The notes: generated by a model from the sequence alone, not told the origin. DNA of 17,912 nucleotides from JBEKTY01 sp049515555 (GCA_049515555.1 JBEKTY010000164.1:1-17912); one strand, 5' to 3'. Positions 6,004-13,606 are shown, counted from the stretch's first letter. Numbers and translations are program-made.

Positions 6004-7645
6004 TGTTTGGCCCTTCGCTCTGGGACATGCCACTGGCTCGCAGGTTTTCCACCACCACAGACGCCAGCCACGGCAACAACTTGTCTCTTGGTTTAAGTTC
6101 CAAGCGGGGAAAGAGGTATTGCGCTTCCTCCACAGCGCCGGGCGTGAAGCCTGACGTGGTGGTAATCAGTCCTTTCGTCGCCCCCTGCTCACGGTGCAGC
6201 ACGCCGGCCATCTCCCTGATTTCGTCGGGGCCTACCAAATGGTCGGGTGCGTATGATTTAACTTGGTCAAGTAAGAGGAAGCGAAGCTGCCCCCAGTCCT
6301 TTCGCTTTGCAATTATGTCCCTGCCGTGATCGCCTCGCTTTGGCGTCAGAACGACGATCTCCCATCCCTCCTGGTTGTAGGCACCAGCCACGATCTCCTC
6401 CCATTTCCAACAGTCAATCTGGTGGATGCTTTCAGGATCGTCTTGTATCATCCGCAGTATCTTGAACCAGAGTGCGCTGACCCCCTTGACCAGTATGCCT
6501 TCTTTCGTCTTGTCGCCGGGGATAATAAGGGTCTTGACAATGATGCGAGGGGAATCGGCAGAGAAGGGCGGCTCACCCTGGACTTGGATGGCGACCCGCT
6601 TTCTAATGATTGATCCGACTAGGTCCATAACACGCTGCAATCCACTTTCGCTTTCAGCCACACCAAGAAGAGCAGATTGGGTTGCTCGTATCATGGCTTC
6701 CCGATTGGCGGGATTCTCTTCGCTCGCTATTAGTCCGCAAACGTCTTTAATGCTTATCACTACCTTCCTCAGTGATTCAGCAGTGGGAGAACAAGGGGGA
6801 AGTTCAGTTATCAACTTTTCAAGGGAACGTAAATTGAAGGCCGAAGCCCGCTTCGCAAGGGCGATGTGTTTGCACAGCATCGCCAGGGACTGCCTAATGC
6901 CTTCTGCCAGTGCCAGACACTCATCTTCGTCAAGAGCGTGTATCCCCACGCTCAGAGCATCGTGCAACGTCTGCAACGGATTGATACCGCCAGGGCGCAG
7001 GACGCTCGGCAGCATGTCCTTGACGACTTCTATCTTCTTTTCTGCTACTATGGTCGCTCCCACCGCTTCCAGTGCGGCTTTGTATTTCTCCCGTTCCTGC
7101 GGTTCGATCAGATCAGCAACATCGGCGAGCAGTTGGTCAATCGTGTCCTCGACGATGCGGCGGTAGTAGGCGAAAGCTCCAATCCCGTAGCCCTGACTTT
7201 CGCAGATCGTGCCACGCTTGTAGAGGTCTTCGTGTTTGCCCAAGGTATTCTTCAAGTCCTTGGGCGGATCAACTGACCAGGGAGGGTATTGGCCGATCTT
7301 CATTACGAACGGATTGATTCCTCCGGCCTTGTTATCCTTGTTCGCTCCGAAGAGAAGAACAAAGCAGAGTTCTTCTTGCCCACAGCCAGAACACAAATAG
7401 ACGACCGCCAGACGATGAAGGAACTTGCCTTGCTCGTCTGGCGAAATGAATCTTCCATCGTGTTGCCTGTTCGCTACCTGCGCTCGCCGTCCCGTATCTT
7501 CGTTCCAGGTGCGCTCCACCCGGCAACTTGGGCAGTAGAGTTGGAGGCTCGGACAAGGAGCAGCCGAGAACATGCCCACATTGGTTGCGAAACTCTGGAA
7601 CTTTCGATACAAGCCGTATTCTTGTAAGAAGCTCTTGTCCAACAT
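5996..7645 (-). CDS. Zinc-ribbon, DUF4145-like and Mrr-type restriction nuclease protein, 549 aa
   Basis: Multi-domain protein. Residues 38-88 carry two CxxC knuckles (YCPSC and LCSGC), a zinc ribbon. Residues 125-165 (LYKRGTICESQGYGIGAFAY then YRRIVEDTIDQLL) resemble the DUF4145 helical domain common in restriction-like proteins. The C-terminal part (about 405-505) is an Mrr-like PD-(D/E)xK nuclease: WKWEEIVAGAYNQEGWEIVV, GDHGRDII with D443, LLLDQVKSY with Q461 and K463, then KGLITTTSGFTPGAVEEA. Mrr enzymes cut modified or foreign DNA. I chose the ATG at 7645 (MLDKSFLQEY), with GGAGAG upstream; the frame is open to 7933, but that part is low-complexity and lies upstream of the promoter. First gene of the operon with the HNH gene. 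Confidence 0.8.
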   Translation of the reverse strand: MLDKSFLQEYGLYRKFQSFATNVGMFSAAPCPSLQLYCPSCRVERTWNEDTGRRAQVANRQHDGRFISPDEQGKFLHRLAVVYLCSGCGQEELCFVLLFGANKDNKAGGINPFVMKIGQYPPWSVDPPKDLKNTLGKHEDLYKRGTICESQGYGIGAFAYYRRIVEDTIDQLLADVADLIEPQEREKYKAALEAVGATIVAEKKIEVVKDMLPSVLRPGGINPLQTLHDALSVGIHALDEDECLALAEGIRQSLAMLCKHIALAKRASAFNLRSLEKLITELPPCSPTAESLRKVVISIKDVCGLIASEENPANREAMIRATQSALLGVAESESGLQRVMDLVGSIIRKRVAIQVQGEPPFSADSPRIIVKTLIIPGDKTKEGILVKGVSALWFKILRMIQDDPESIHQIDCWKWEEIVAGAYNQEGWEIVVLTPKRGDHGRDIIAKRKDWGQLRFLLLDQVKSYAPDHLVGPDEIREMAGVLHREQGATKGLITTTSGFTPGAVEEAQYLFPRLELKPRDKLLPWLASVVVENLRASGMSQSEGPNNV

Positions 7646-7689
7646 GGTCGAAGCTCTCCGTGTGCCTGTCCCCCACCTCTCACCCCTTG

Positions 7690-7718
7690 AATCTAGCGAC
7701 TTAGGGGGATGGAGACAA
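7690..7718 (-). promoter_or_regulatory. Promoter of the Mrr/HNH operon
   Basis: Minus strand: TTGTCT (7718-7713), 17 bp, TAGATT (7695-7690). The leader to the ATG at 7645 would be about 38 bases and contains GGAGAG. Confidence 0.6.
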
Positions 7719-7748
7719 GGGGCAGCCGCCTCCCTCCCTCCACTTGCG

Positions 7749-7862
7749 TGGAGGTCGGTCGGCCTGGCTGTCGGTCGGCGTCCAGGTCGGTCGTCGTGAA
7801 GGTCGGCGTCAGGGTCATCATCCAGATCGTCGTCGTTTGCTGGGTTGTTTGCGGTTGGCGGG
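7749..7862. repeat. Degenerate GGTCGG/GTCGTC-rich low-complexity tract
   Basis: GGTCGGTCGGC, GTCGGTCGGCGTCC, GGTCGGTCGTCGTG and GTCGTCGTTTG follow each other as a degenerate tandem array. It lies in the 497-base gap between the Mrr operon and the 608-residue gene. No fixed period can be read by eye. Confidence 0.45.
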
Positions 7863-7867
7863 CCGTC

Positions 7868-7896
7868 TTGCCACCACCACGGGGAGGGGCTAGACT
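7868..7896 (+). promoter_or_regulatory. Plus-strand promoter
   Basis: TTGCCA (7868-7873), exactly 17 bp, TAGACT (7891-7896), the same boxes as the promoter at 1880-1908. It points at the 23-codon frame at 7948. Confidence 0.6.
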
Positions 7897-7947
7897 GGTG
7901 CTTTCGCCCAGATAAGTGGGAAGCAGCGACCACGGCAAGGAGAAGTC

Positions 7948-8019
7948 ATGGCGAAGAACGGCAACGGCAAGAGGCTCGACGTGGCGGCACTGGAAAGTTT
8001 GCCAATCATTCCTCAGTAA
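7948..8019 (+). CDS. 23-residue peptide or 5' relic of a lost gene
   Basis: AAGGAG (7937-7942) lies five bases before the ATG, and a strong promoter lies upstream. The peptide is MAKNGNGKRLDVAALESLPI plus IPQ. The beginning has the look of a longer planctomycete protein, possibly an IS110-type transposase, many of which have a LP.INP segment early on. However, no further transposase motif follows in any frame before the convergent gene at 8143. Either it is a genuine small peptide or a gene start left after deletion. The same frame is open after the TAA to 8218, but the residues there look like noise. Confidence 0.35.
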   Translation: MAKNGNGKRLDVAALESLPIIPQ

Positions 8020-8142
8020 TATCAGCCAGAGACAGAGAACCGTTGCCTTGGCAGAGGAAACGGGACTCCCGGCAGCGATGTAGCACCACGGGAAAATTGC
8101 GATTATTCTCTGCCGTCCAGAAATGTTACAAGAGGAAAGCCG

Positions 8143-9969
8143 CTACACGCCTCGAACCTTGGTCATGAGCGGCTTCAAGTGTCGCTGGATGCGATCCACT
8201 GCCTTCCTTACTCGGGGTAATGCCGCCGCATGGCGAGTCGAAAGCCGGTCCAACGTGTCCAATGCCCGAATCGCCTGATCGGGGTCACTCAATGAATCAA
8301 TGGCGTCGACGAATTTCGCTTCATCGTCGCCCATGTTCGACGTGTCGATGTCCAGTACCGAGGCTATGGCTTTCTGGATCGCTGCCCTTGCCCTTGCAGT
8401 TCCACCCCGCATCCGGCTGAACTCATCCTCACCACCACGATCAGTCCCCGTCGCTAAATCCACAGTGTCGGGCTGGCCCTCGCCTCTACCCAGGTGACCG
8501 GTCCTCTCTTTCGTCGCCGCAGGCCAACCTTGGGATGCGTACCGCCTCGCCAACATGCTCGCCGTGGCTCGGCGGAATCCGACATTGGCACGCCAGTTCT
8601 GGGCGGCGCCGGTGCGGGCCAGCATCCCGACGACGACCTGTTGAACGCAGTCATCCATCTTCGCTGGATCAATGTCCCAGCCGTTGCGTTTCAGCCAATT
8701 CACAGCGTCCCTGGCTGGCGCCACCAATTCTCGTTGCACAGCGGCGTTAGCTTCCGGTGTTCCGCTGCGGTAGAAGGCGTTGATTTCCTCGTTCGGAATC
8801 TCCTGGGAAGGCGCATCGATCACATACTTGATCCCCGGCACATCCCCCCGCCGTTGAAATTCCTCTGGCTCGTTGAAGGCATAGGGAACTTGCCGGCCAC
8901 TTGGATTGCTTCTCGTCTTGAAGCCTCGGGTGGTCATGCCGGCGGCCCATTGCGCAAACCCAGGAGCGTTGGCTGGATCGTAGTTTCGTGCGGCTGGCAG
9001 AAATCCACCCCAGGACCGTGCGGCGGAGTCACGCCAGCGCTTGGTGTCGGCCTCGGAGCCTCTGGGAGACGATGGGATGAAGGCGGTCCTGCTCTGCAGA
9101 TCATGCAGGATTCTCGTCAGGTACAGGTCTGTCGCCTCTTGATCGGATACGACGTCGACGCCGTACTTCGTGAGGTAATCGTAGGCCGACTGGGCCGACA
9201 ACCGCAAAGGCGTTTCGACACTCTCATTCGTGCCGGTCAGCGTCTTGTAGAACCTCGTGCGATCTGCTTGGCTCATCGGCAGCCGGGTCATGCCCACGTC
9301 GCTCTCTGGACCAGCAGGTAGAATTTCCTTCCCGAGTTGCACTTCGAGCGTCCGCCAGATGCCCAGCAGTCCTCTTTCCTGCGGGTCGGTGATCGGCTGA
9401 CCCCGTTCCACGGCTTCCTTGATTCGTTGCAATCGCTCGATCCCGAACTGCCGTTTCCAAGCATCATCAACGTGGAACGAAGGGCCGAGCTTGGCTTTCA
9501 GCCGGGGCACGGTGACATTCGCCCAGTTGATGTGATTGACCAGTGCAAGCCTTTCGGCGGGCGACTTGTTCGGATCGTTGAGGTCGTTGGGATCGACGCC
9601 GCCCAACTTCATTGCTGCTTTGGTTACTTCCCAGTTCTCCCATTGAAGGCCACCGAGAACGTCACCTTGCGTGCGAACGTTTTGGTAAAGGAAATCGCCG
9701 TAGTTCCCACCGGCAGGCTTTGTTGGCAGCCGGCCGGCAAGACGTTGGGCGAATACGGCATGTTCGGTGTCGTCCAACGATTTCTGCCTGAACGCCACAC
9801 CCTTGCGAACATCCCTCTGTGCGGCCTCTGCCAGGAACTTGCCTGGATGCCGCCTGGCCGTTTCCGACAGCCTGGTCAAGCAGGCTCGGCACCGTCGCTG
9901 GCTGTCGGGGTCATCGTACAGTGCGGTGGCAGCGGCGTCGAAGCTTAGGAAGTCGGTGAATGTGAGCAT
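8143..9969 (-). CDS. Large protein of unknown function, 608 aa
   Basis: Not recognised. It is soluble by appearance, with no signal peptide or membrane segment. The N-terminal 80 residues are helical and contain a CRACL pair (residues 28-32). The middle (150-430) is rich in Trp, Pro and Arg. Residues 439-482 (DDCVQQVVVGMLARTG, FRRATASMLARRYASQGW) recall the helical pattern of sigma-factor-like or phage DNA-binding proteins, but this is weak. The last 80 residues form charged helices (DDEAKFVDAIDSLSDPDQAI, RALDTLDRLSTRHAAALPRV). The ATG at 9969 lacks a ribosome site; CATAGATACCTTC directly precedes it, so the mRNA may be leaderless. An operator-like palindrome lies 50 bases upstream. Codon use and length support a real gene. 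Confidence 0.75.
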   Translation of the reverse strand: MLTFTDFLSFDAAATALYDDPDSQRRCRACLTRLSETARRHPGKFLAEAAQRDVRKGVAFRQKSLDDTEHAVFAQRLAGRLPTKPAGGNYGDFLYQNVRTQGDVLGGLQWENWEVTKAAMKLGGVDPNDLNDPNKSPAERLALVNHINWANVTVPRLKAKLGPSFHVDDAWKRQFGIERLQRIKEAVERGQPITDPQERGLLGIWRTLEVQLGKEILPAGPESDVGMTRLPMSQADRTRFYKTLTGTNESVETPLRLSAQSAYDYLTKYGVDVVSDQEATDLYLTRILHDLQSRTAFIPSSPRGSEADTKRWRDSAARSWGGFLPAARNYDPANAPGFAQWAAGMTTRGFKTRSNPSGRQVPYAFNEPEEFQRRGDVPGIKYVIDAPSQEIPNEEINAFYRSGTPEANAAVQRELVAPARDAVNWLKRNGWDIDPAKMDDCVQQVVVGMLARTGAAQNWRANVGFRRATASMLARRYASQGWPAATKERTGHLGRGEGQPDTVDLATGTDRGGEDEFSRMRGGTARARAAIQKAIASVLDIDTSNMGDDEAKFVDAIDSLSDPDQAIRALDTLDRLSTRHAAALPRVRKAVDRIQRHLKPLMTKVRGV

Positions 9970-10018
9970 GAAGGTATCTATGAATCAGCCTTGGCGTTTT
10001 CTCCGGCCGAGCCCCCAT

Positions 10019-10037
10019 TTGTCCGATTGTCGGACAA
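10019..10037. promoter_or_regulatory. Palindromic operator-like site
   Basis: TTGTCCGA, TTG, TCGGACAA: a perfect 8-bp inverted repeat with 3-bp spacer, 50-68 bases upstream of the 608-residue gene. Size and spacing fit a dimeric repressor site; a short hairpin in RNA is the alternative. The 405-base gap between 9969 and 10375 holds this site and one doubtful frame (10045-10242). Confidence 0.45.
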
Positions 10038-10044
10038 CGAGCGG

Positions 10045-10242
10045 CTACTGCCCGACAGCGGATTCCCTGCTTGCGAAATGAAGCGAGCCGTCGTGTAAGT
10101 GACAGCGGCGTTGGCCCGCAGCCCGGCAGAACCACCAGAATTGCGCAAGGAAAGAGAAAGTTGCCTGGGCCGTGTTTTGGACGCTGAAAGGAACTGACGG
10201 CTGCTTGGGCACCAGGGCGTATCGGGCCACAGTCAGAGCCAT
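10045..10242 (-). CDS. Doubtful small gene, 65 aa
   Basis: The frame reads MALTVARYALVPKQPSVPFS and continues with a hydrophobic, aromatic stretch (FSFLAQFWWFCRAAG). There is no ribosome site and no recognised family. The operator-like palindrome lies just beyond its stop. It is listed because it is the only plausible frame in this gap, and it may be chance. Confidence 0.25.
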   Translation of the reverse strand: MALTVARYALVPKQPSVPFSVQNTAQATFSFLAQFWWFCRAAGQRRCHLHDGSLHFASRESAVGQ

Positions 10243-10374
10243 AGCAAAATCGAACTCAAAGCCTCATCGGCACGCAGCGACGAAGCCACATTATCACGAC
10301 CAGAGCAGCGGTCGGGCGGTTGATGGCATTCGGCGTCATTGGCTGGCCGAATGGTCCATCTGCTTCTTTCAGCC

Positions 10375-10584
10375 TCAGGGGTAACCGTAACTCTCACAAG
10401 GGAAAAGGCCGAAGACTTCGATGCCGTGTTCATGGGCGAACCGCTCCGCAGCCTCGTCGTTTTGGAACCATGTGGCATTCTTCCAGGGCCCCCAGCGGCC
10501 TTGGCGGTCGAGGTAGAGGTTCTCGGTCAGGCTATTCTTCCTGATCTTGACCCGTTGAGATCGCTGGCTGGCGGCATCACTCAT
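10375..10584 (-). CDS. Small hypothetical protein, 69 aa
   Basis: The protein starts MSDAASQRSQRVKIRKNSLT, then ENLYLDRQGRWGPW, NATWFQNDEAAERFAHEHGI and EVFGLFPCESYGYP. The repeated aromatic residues and the WFQNDEAAERFA helix suggest a compact domain similar to small proteins often found on phages and plasmids; the family is not recognised. GGAGGAGA lies three to four bases before the ATG at 10584, a strong ribosome site that decides the start. It is divergent from the operon at 10755, with 170 bases between them. Confidence 0.65.
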   Translation of the reverse strand: MSDAASQRSQRVKIRKNSLTENLYLDRQGRWGPWKNATWFQNDEAAERFAHEHGIEVFGLFPCESYGYP

Positions 10585-10715
10585 ACTCTCCTCCGGGTGG
10601 CATCCGCTTGTGGGGCATGGGTGCAATCTGCGGCTAATGTTTGCAGGTCGAGGTTTCATCCTATCCGAGGCGCAAACGGAGCACCAGCCTACCCCAACCC
10701 CGCAGGACAAGTCAC

Positions 10716-10743
10716 TTGCAAGCCCCCCCCGAAATGGTAAGAT
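10716..10743 (+). promoter_or_regulatory. Promoter of the 10755 operon
   Basis: TTGCAA (10716-10721), 16 bp, TAAGAT (10738-10743) preceded by TGG. The ATG at 10755 is only 11 bases after the -10 box, so the leader would be about five bases. Confidence 0.55.
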
Positions 10744-10754
10744 AAGGGTTTCGG

Positions 10755-11576
10755 ATGCTTGATTTCGCTGGCCGACCGCCAGCACCGGAGGATATGGTGG
10801 AACTGCGAGACACAACTCGAAAGCTGATGGCCGAGACGGAGCAGGCGACCGGCTGCCAGGTGGTCGTGACTGAAGACTCCACCCTCACAACGATGTCGGG
10901 CGTCCTGATGGCAGCGTCAAATAACCCCGGACATATTATTCGCATCCATCCCAAGGCCCCGGCTGCTGTCGATTACTACGTTGCTTACTACTGCCGCATG
11001 ATCCAGCGGTTCTTTGAGAACCCACCAGAAGAGCGGTTTCGATTCGGCGTGGTGGAAAAGGGACGTTATCAGGTCCGCAAACTGCTCGAACGTATGCCTA
11101 TCTTCAAGCGGTTGAACGAAGCCGTCATCGTCTCCATGTGCGAGCAATTGTTCAACGGGCTTATGCTCCACTTGCGTTCCGTTCCGCTCGGGCTGCGACT
11201 CGACAACTGGATTTTCAACGAACATCCCGAACTTGTGGAGAGACAGCGGACTGCGATTCAGCCGCAACTCCAAGACAACAACCGCTCGGCTGGCGACGAA
11301 TTCCGTAGCGTGTGTCCTCCCCAGGTCTTTGATGCCACAATGGCGATCAATGCCGCCTTCGCTCAGTTCTGGGCCGAGAAATGGAACCAGCCCGAACTGG
11401 CCCTGCCTTACAAGGCCAGCGGCAATGCGGCGGCTGGCGAGAAGTTGCTGAATATCTTCCGGGATGTGCCGGATTCAGGCAGGACGGATCGGGCGTTGAT
11501 TGATGCGTGGGGGGCGGAATTGAACGTGGCGAATTGGTATGTGTGGGTTCCTTACCAAAGCCCGCAGCACGCATAG
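10755..11576 (+). CDS. Hypothetical protein, first gene with a TPR protein, 273 aa
   Basis: Family not recognised. Residues 1-50 form a charged helix and then a strand-turn (CQVVVTEDSTLTTMSGVLM). Residues 58-110 read GHIIRIHPKAPAAVDYYVAY, YCRMIQRFFENPPEERFRFG. This layout, a putative strand followed by a Tyr-rich helix, recalls peptidase-like helpers, but there is no HExxH, so no peptidase claim is made. The C-terminal third contains many Trp and Phe residues (AFAQFWAEKWNQPELALPYK, WYVWVPYQ). The start at 10755 gives an almost leaderless mRNA; the alternative ATG at 10794 has GGAGG too close to be useful. Nine bases separate its stop from the TPR gene, so they form an operon. Confidence 0.75.
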   Translation: MLDFAGRPPAPEDMVELRDTTRKLMAETEQATGCQVVVTEDSTLTTMSGVLMAASNNPGHIIRIHPKAPAAVDYYVAYYCRMIQRFFENPPEERFRFGVVEKGRYQVRKLLERMPIFKRLNEAVIVSMCEQLFNGLMLHLRSVPLGLRLDNWIFNEHPELVERQRTAIQPQLQDNNRSAGDEFRSVCPPQVFDATMAINAAFAQFWAEKWNQPELALPYKASGNAAAGEKLLNIFRDVPDSGRTDRALIDAWGAELNVANWYVWVPYQSPQHA

Positions 11577-11585
11577 GATTCCTTC

Positions 11586-12674
11586 ATGGCCGACTATCGC
11601 TTCAATATCTCCTTGCACACCTTCGATGCTTCGCTGCTGCCGTCCGGCTCGCCGGCCAAAGGATCGAAGGACTACGCCACAGCCGTCCATAACTTCCTCC
11701 AAGAGCAGTTTGCGGGCTTCAAGGGGAACGCACGCATCGTGGTGTCCGAAGATTCGATCCTTGTTGAATGGACGCCGCCATCATCCGAGCAAGACCCGAT
11801 TGTAGCTGCGGTGATGAAACTGGAGAACGGAGAAACGATCCCAGCCATCGTGATGCTTGAACTACTCCGGCAGAAGCATCCCAGTGACGTGCGTCTTCTC
11901 TACAACCTGGGGTTGGCTTATAGCAATCTTGGCCGGTTGGAGGAAGCCAAGCCGATATTGAGCGAATCCGTTCGGCTCAATCCCGGCCATGTCAATTCCC
12001 GTGTCGCCTTGGGCGTCGTCTACGGCAAGGAAGGTCGCAACCAGGAAGCGGTTGACATACTGGAAGAAGTAGTTTCCGCCGATCCAAACAATCCTTGGGC
12101 ACTGCGGAACCTTGGTGCATGTTTGCTGGCATTAAAGCAAGTTGACCGTGCCATTTCCTGCTTGCTGCGGGCGACCCAACTGAACCCCCAGGACCAACAA
12201 GCGTTCTTCGGATTGGCGGAGGCATATCGGGCTGCCGACAACCTTAAAGACGCCGACGCCGCCTACCGGCAAGTGATCGTCATCGACGAGTTCAGTTCCT
12301 TGGCCCAACAGGCGAAGCAACAGCTGTCATCCCTCGCCCACGTAGGCTACCTGATGCGGGGTGGTGCTACGGGGCGCCCGGACGCTGTGATGTACTGTCT
12401 ATCAGCACTGAAGCATTTTGCGGATCTGCCCGAGGAAGAGGTGCAGAAGATTGTTTTCGAGATCGGTATGCTTGGCGTGAAGGGGTTCGAGATCAACAAT
12501 ACTACCCAACAGTATCAGCTTCAGTCGATGCCCGGCAAATTCAGCGGCCTGGAAATGGTCTGCATCATGTATGTGGGCTTCAAGCAAGTTGCTCCGGAGC
12601 ATGCCGCCTTTTTCGATCTCTCGAACGAGTACGCAGAGGCAAGAGAGATGTTCGAGAAGCAGCGTGGGAAGTAG
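11586..12674 (+). CDS. Tetratricopeptide repeat protein, 362 aa
   Basis: Residues 1-65 form an N-terminal domain of alternating strands (YRFNISLHTFDASLLPSG, ARIVVSEDSILVEW). Four regular 34-residue TPR units follow at about 101-134, 135-168, 169-202 and 203-236 (for example YNLGLAYSNLGRLEEAKPIL and RNLGACLLALKQVDRAISCL), each ending in a LNP or ADP turn. Residues 245-362 are a separate helical domain ending in a charged helix. TPR arrays bind peptides or partner proteins, so it probably assembles a complex with the 273-residue protein encoded nine bases upstream. TAGGATTCCTTC precedes the ATG, with AGGA as a weak ribosome site. No secretion signal is visible. Confidence 0.85.
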   Translation: MADYRFNISLHTFDASLLPSGSPAKGSKDYATAVHNFLQEQFAGFKGNARIVVSEDSILVEWTPPSSEQDPIVAAVMKLENGETIPAIVMLELLRQKHPSDVRLLYNLGLAYSNLGRLEEAKPILSESVRLNPGHVNSRVALGVVYGKEGRNQEAVDILEEVVSADPNNPWALRNLGACLLALKQVDRAISCLLRATQLNPQDQQAFFGLAEAYRAADNLKDADAAYRQVIVIDEFSSLAQQAKQQLSSLAHVGYLMRGGATGRPDAVMYCLSALKHFADLPEEEVQKIVFEIGMLGVKGFEINNTTQQYQLQSMPGKFSGLEMVCIMYVGFKQVAPEHAAFFDLSNEYAEAREMFEKQRGK

Positions 12675-12714
12675 GGTTGTCCGAACCCACTGCGCAGGTA
12701 TCCTCTGCAATCTG

Positions 12715-12873
12715 GTGTTTGCGGGAATTCCTCCCTTTGAGGCTGCCGTAGATGAACAGGTTCGGATCGCAGCCGGGGGTCGCTTGGCCGGGAAGTTCGG
12801 CCTGCGGCAATACCTCGTCAATGTGCTTTACCAGTTGAAGAAGTCGATCAACGGCGTGTCGGGTGAGGAGTAG
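12715..12873 (+). pseudogene. Possible 3' fragment of a lost gene
   Basis: After the TPR stop, one frame reads VFAGIPPFEAAVDEQVRIAA then GGRLAGKFGLRQYLVNVLYQ and LKKSINGVSGEE before TAG. Composition and helix pattern look protein-like, but there is no ribosome site, only a GTG as start, and no recognised family. It may be the tail of an inactivated gene. The whole 304-base gap between 12674 and 12979 otherwise holds only the promoter at 12919-12947. Confidence 0.3.
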
Positions 12874-12918
12874 GTTTAGCCCTGCCCTACCTTACAACAA
12901 CGCACTACCGCTCACCTT

Positions 12919-12947
12919 TTGCCAGACCACCCGGCCCTTGGTAGAAT
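12919..12947 (+). promoter_or_regulatory. Promoter of the XRE regulator
   Basis: TTGCCA (12919-12924), 17 bp, TAGAAT (12942-12947) preceded by TGG. One of the clearest promoters in the window. Confidence 0.7.
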
Positions 12948-12978
12948 GGCGTTTTCCACCACCCAAGGAGAAACCATC

Positions 12979-13416
12979 GTGTCCAACATTGCCGCCGTCC
13001 TCAAAGACGAAATCCGTCGCTTGGCGAAACGAGAGATCAAGGCCGCCACGTCCACCACGAAGCAGGCCGTAGCCCAGTATCGGAGGGACATCGCCAAATT
13101 GAAGCGGGAACTCCAACAGCAGAAGAAAAAGACTGCCTTTCTGGAAGCCCAGGAGCAAAAGCGTCTCAGGCAACCGCAGGCCGTCGAGGAAGACAAACTG
13201 GAAGGGGTCAGGTTTTCGGCCCGATCCGTGCGGGCACAACGGAAGCGTCTGGGGTTATCGGCGGCGGACTACGGAAAGTTGGTCGGCGTCTCCGGCTTGA
13301 CCATCTATAGCTGGGAACACGGCAGGGCTCGGCCCCGTAAGGCACAAGTCGCTGGCCTGGTTGCCGTCCGAGGGATCGGCAAGCGGGAGGCGCTGAAGCG
13401 GCTGGAAGTGCTCTAA
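12979..13416 (+). CDS. XRE-type helix-turn-helix protein with coiled-coil N-terminus, 145 aa
   Basis: A DNA-binding protein, probably a transcriptional regulator. Residues 5-65 form a long basic helix (VLKDEIRRLAKREIKAA, YRRDIAKLKRELQQQKKK), likely a coiled coil for dimerisation. Residues 83-125 are the HTH: VRAQRKRLGLSAADYGKLVG, VSGLTIYSWEHGRARPR, with the typical W-E-x-G-x-x-x-P-R ending. The C-terminus (GIGKREALKRLEVL) is also typical of this small family, which from memory is common in planctomycetes and other environmental bacteria. I chose the GTG at 12979 because AAGGAG ends eight bases before it and the promoter at 12919-12947 lies between it and any longer start. It has its own promoter and no operon partner. 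Confidence 0.85.
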   Translation: MSNIAAVLKDEIRRLAKREIKAATSTTKQAVAQYRRDIAKLKRELQQQKKKTAFLEAQEQKRLRQPQAVEEDKLEGVRFSARSVRAQRKRLGLSAADYGKLVGVSGLTIYSWEHGRARPRKAQVAGLVAVRGIGKREALKRLEVL

Positions 13417-13463
13417 CCCGAAAAGGTCAGGACTCGGAAGAAGGCGAGGGATGATATTGAAAA

Positions 13464-13487
13464 CATCCTGTTAAACGCACCAGGATG
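13464..13487 (+). terminator. Possible weak terminator hairpin
   Basis: CATCCTG, ten bases, CAGGATG, 48 bases after the XRE stop, followed by CATTTGGATTGATTGGATTG. The T content is low, so termination would be weak. The AT-rich stretch after it (13490-13600) contains GGATTGATT repeats and the -10 box of the next gene. Confidence 0.3.
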
Positions 13488-13588
13488 CATTTGGATTGAT
13501 TGGATTGATTACAAACGCTAGGGTGGTGTTGGAGTCCATCTGGTAATAAAAAACAAAATAATCAATTACTGAATGGCCAGATTAGTGT

Positions 13589-13594
13589 TAGATT
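13589..13594 (+). promoter_or_regulatory. -10 box of the DUF6933-like gene
   Basis: TGTTAGATT with TAGATT at 13589-13594. The -35 (TTACTG at 13566-13571, 17 bp away) is weak. The ATG follows 12 bases after the box, as at 10755, so the leader would be very short. Confidence 0.35.
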
Positions 13595-13606
13595 GGATTT
13601 CTAACA

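Noticed and set aside
6866..6895. GTTTGCACA within the Mrr-type gene as another copy of the hairpin element
   Set aside because: It lies in coding sequence, lacks the AAGTG half of the core and shares no flanking similarity.
7646..7933. Longer Mrr-type protein starting at 7933
   Set aside because: The added 96 residues are low-complexity (repeated Asp and Arg-Pro runs from the GTCGTC tract), and a good promoter at 7690-7718 lies inside them.
10755..11576. Metallopeptidase function for the 273-residue protein
   Set aside because: No HExxH or other metal-binding peptidase motif is present.
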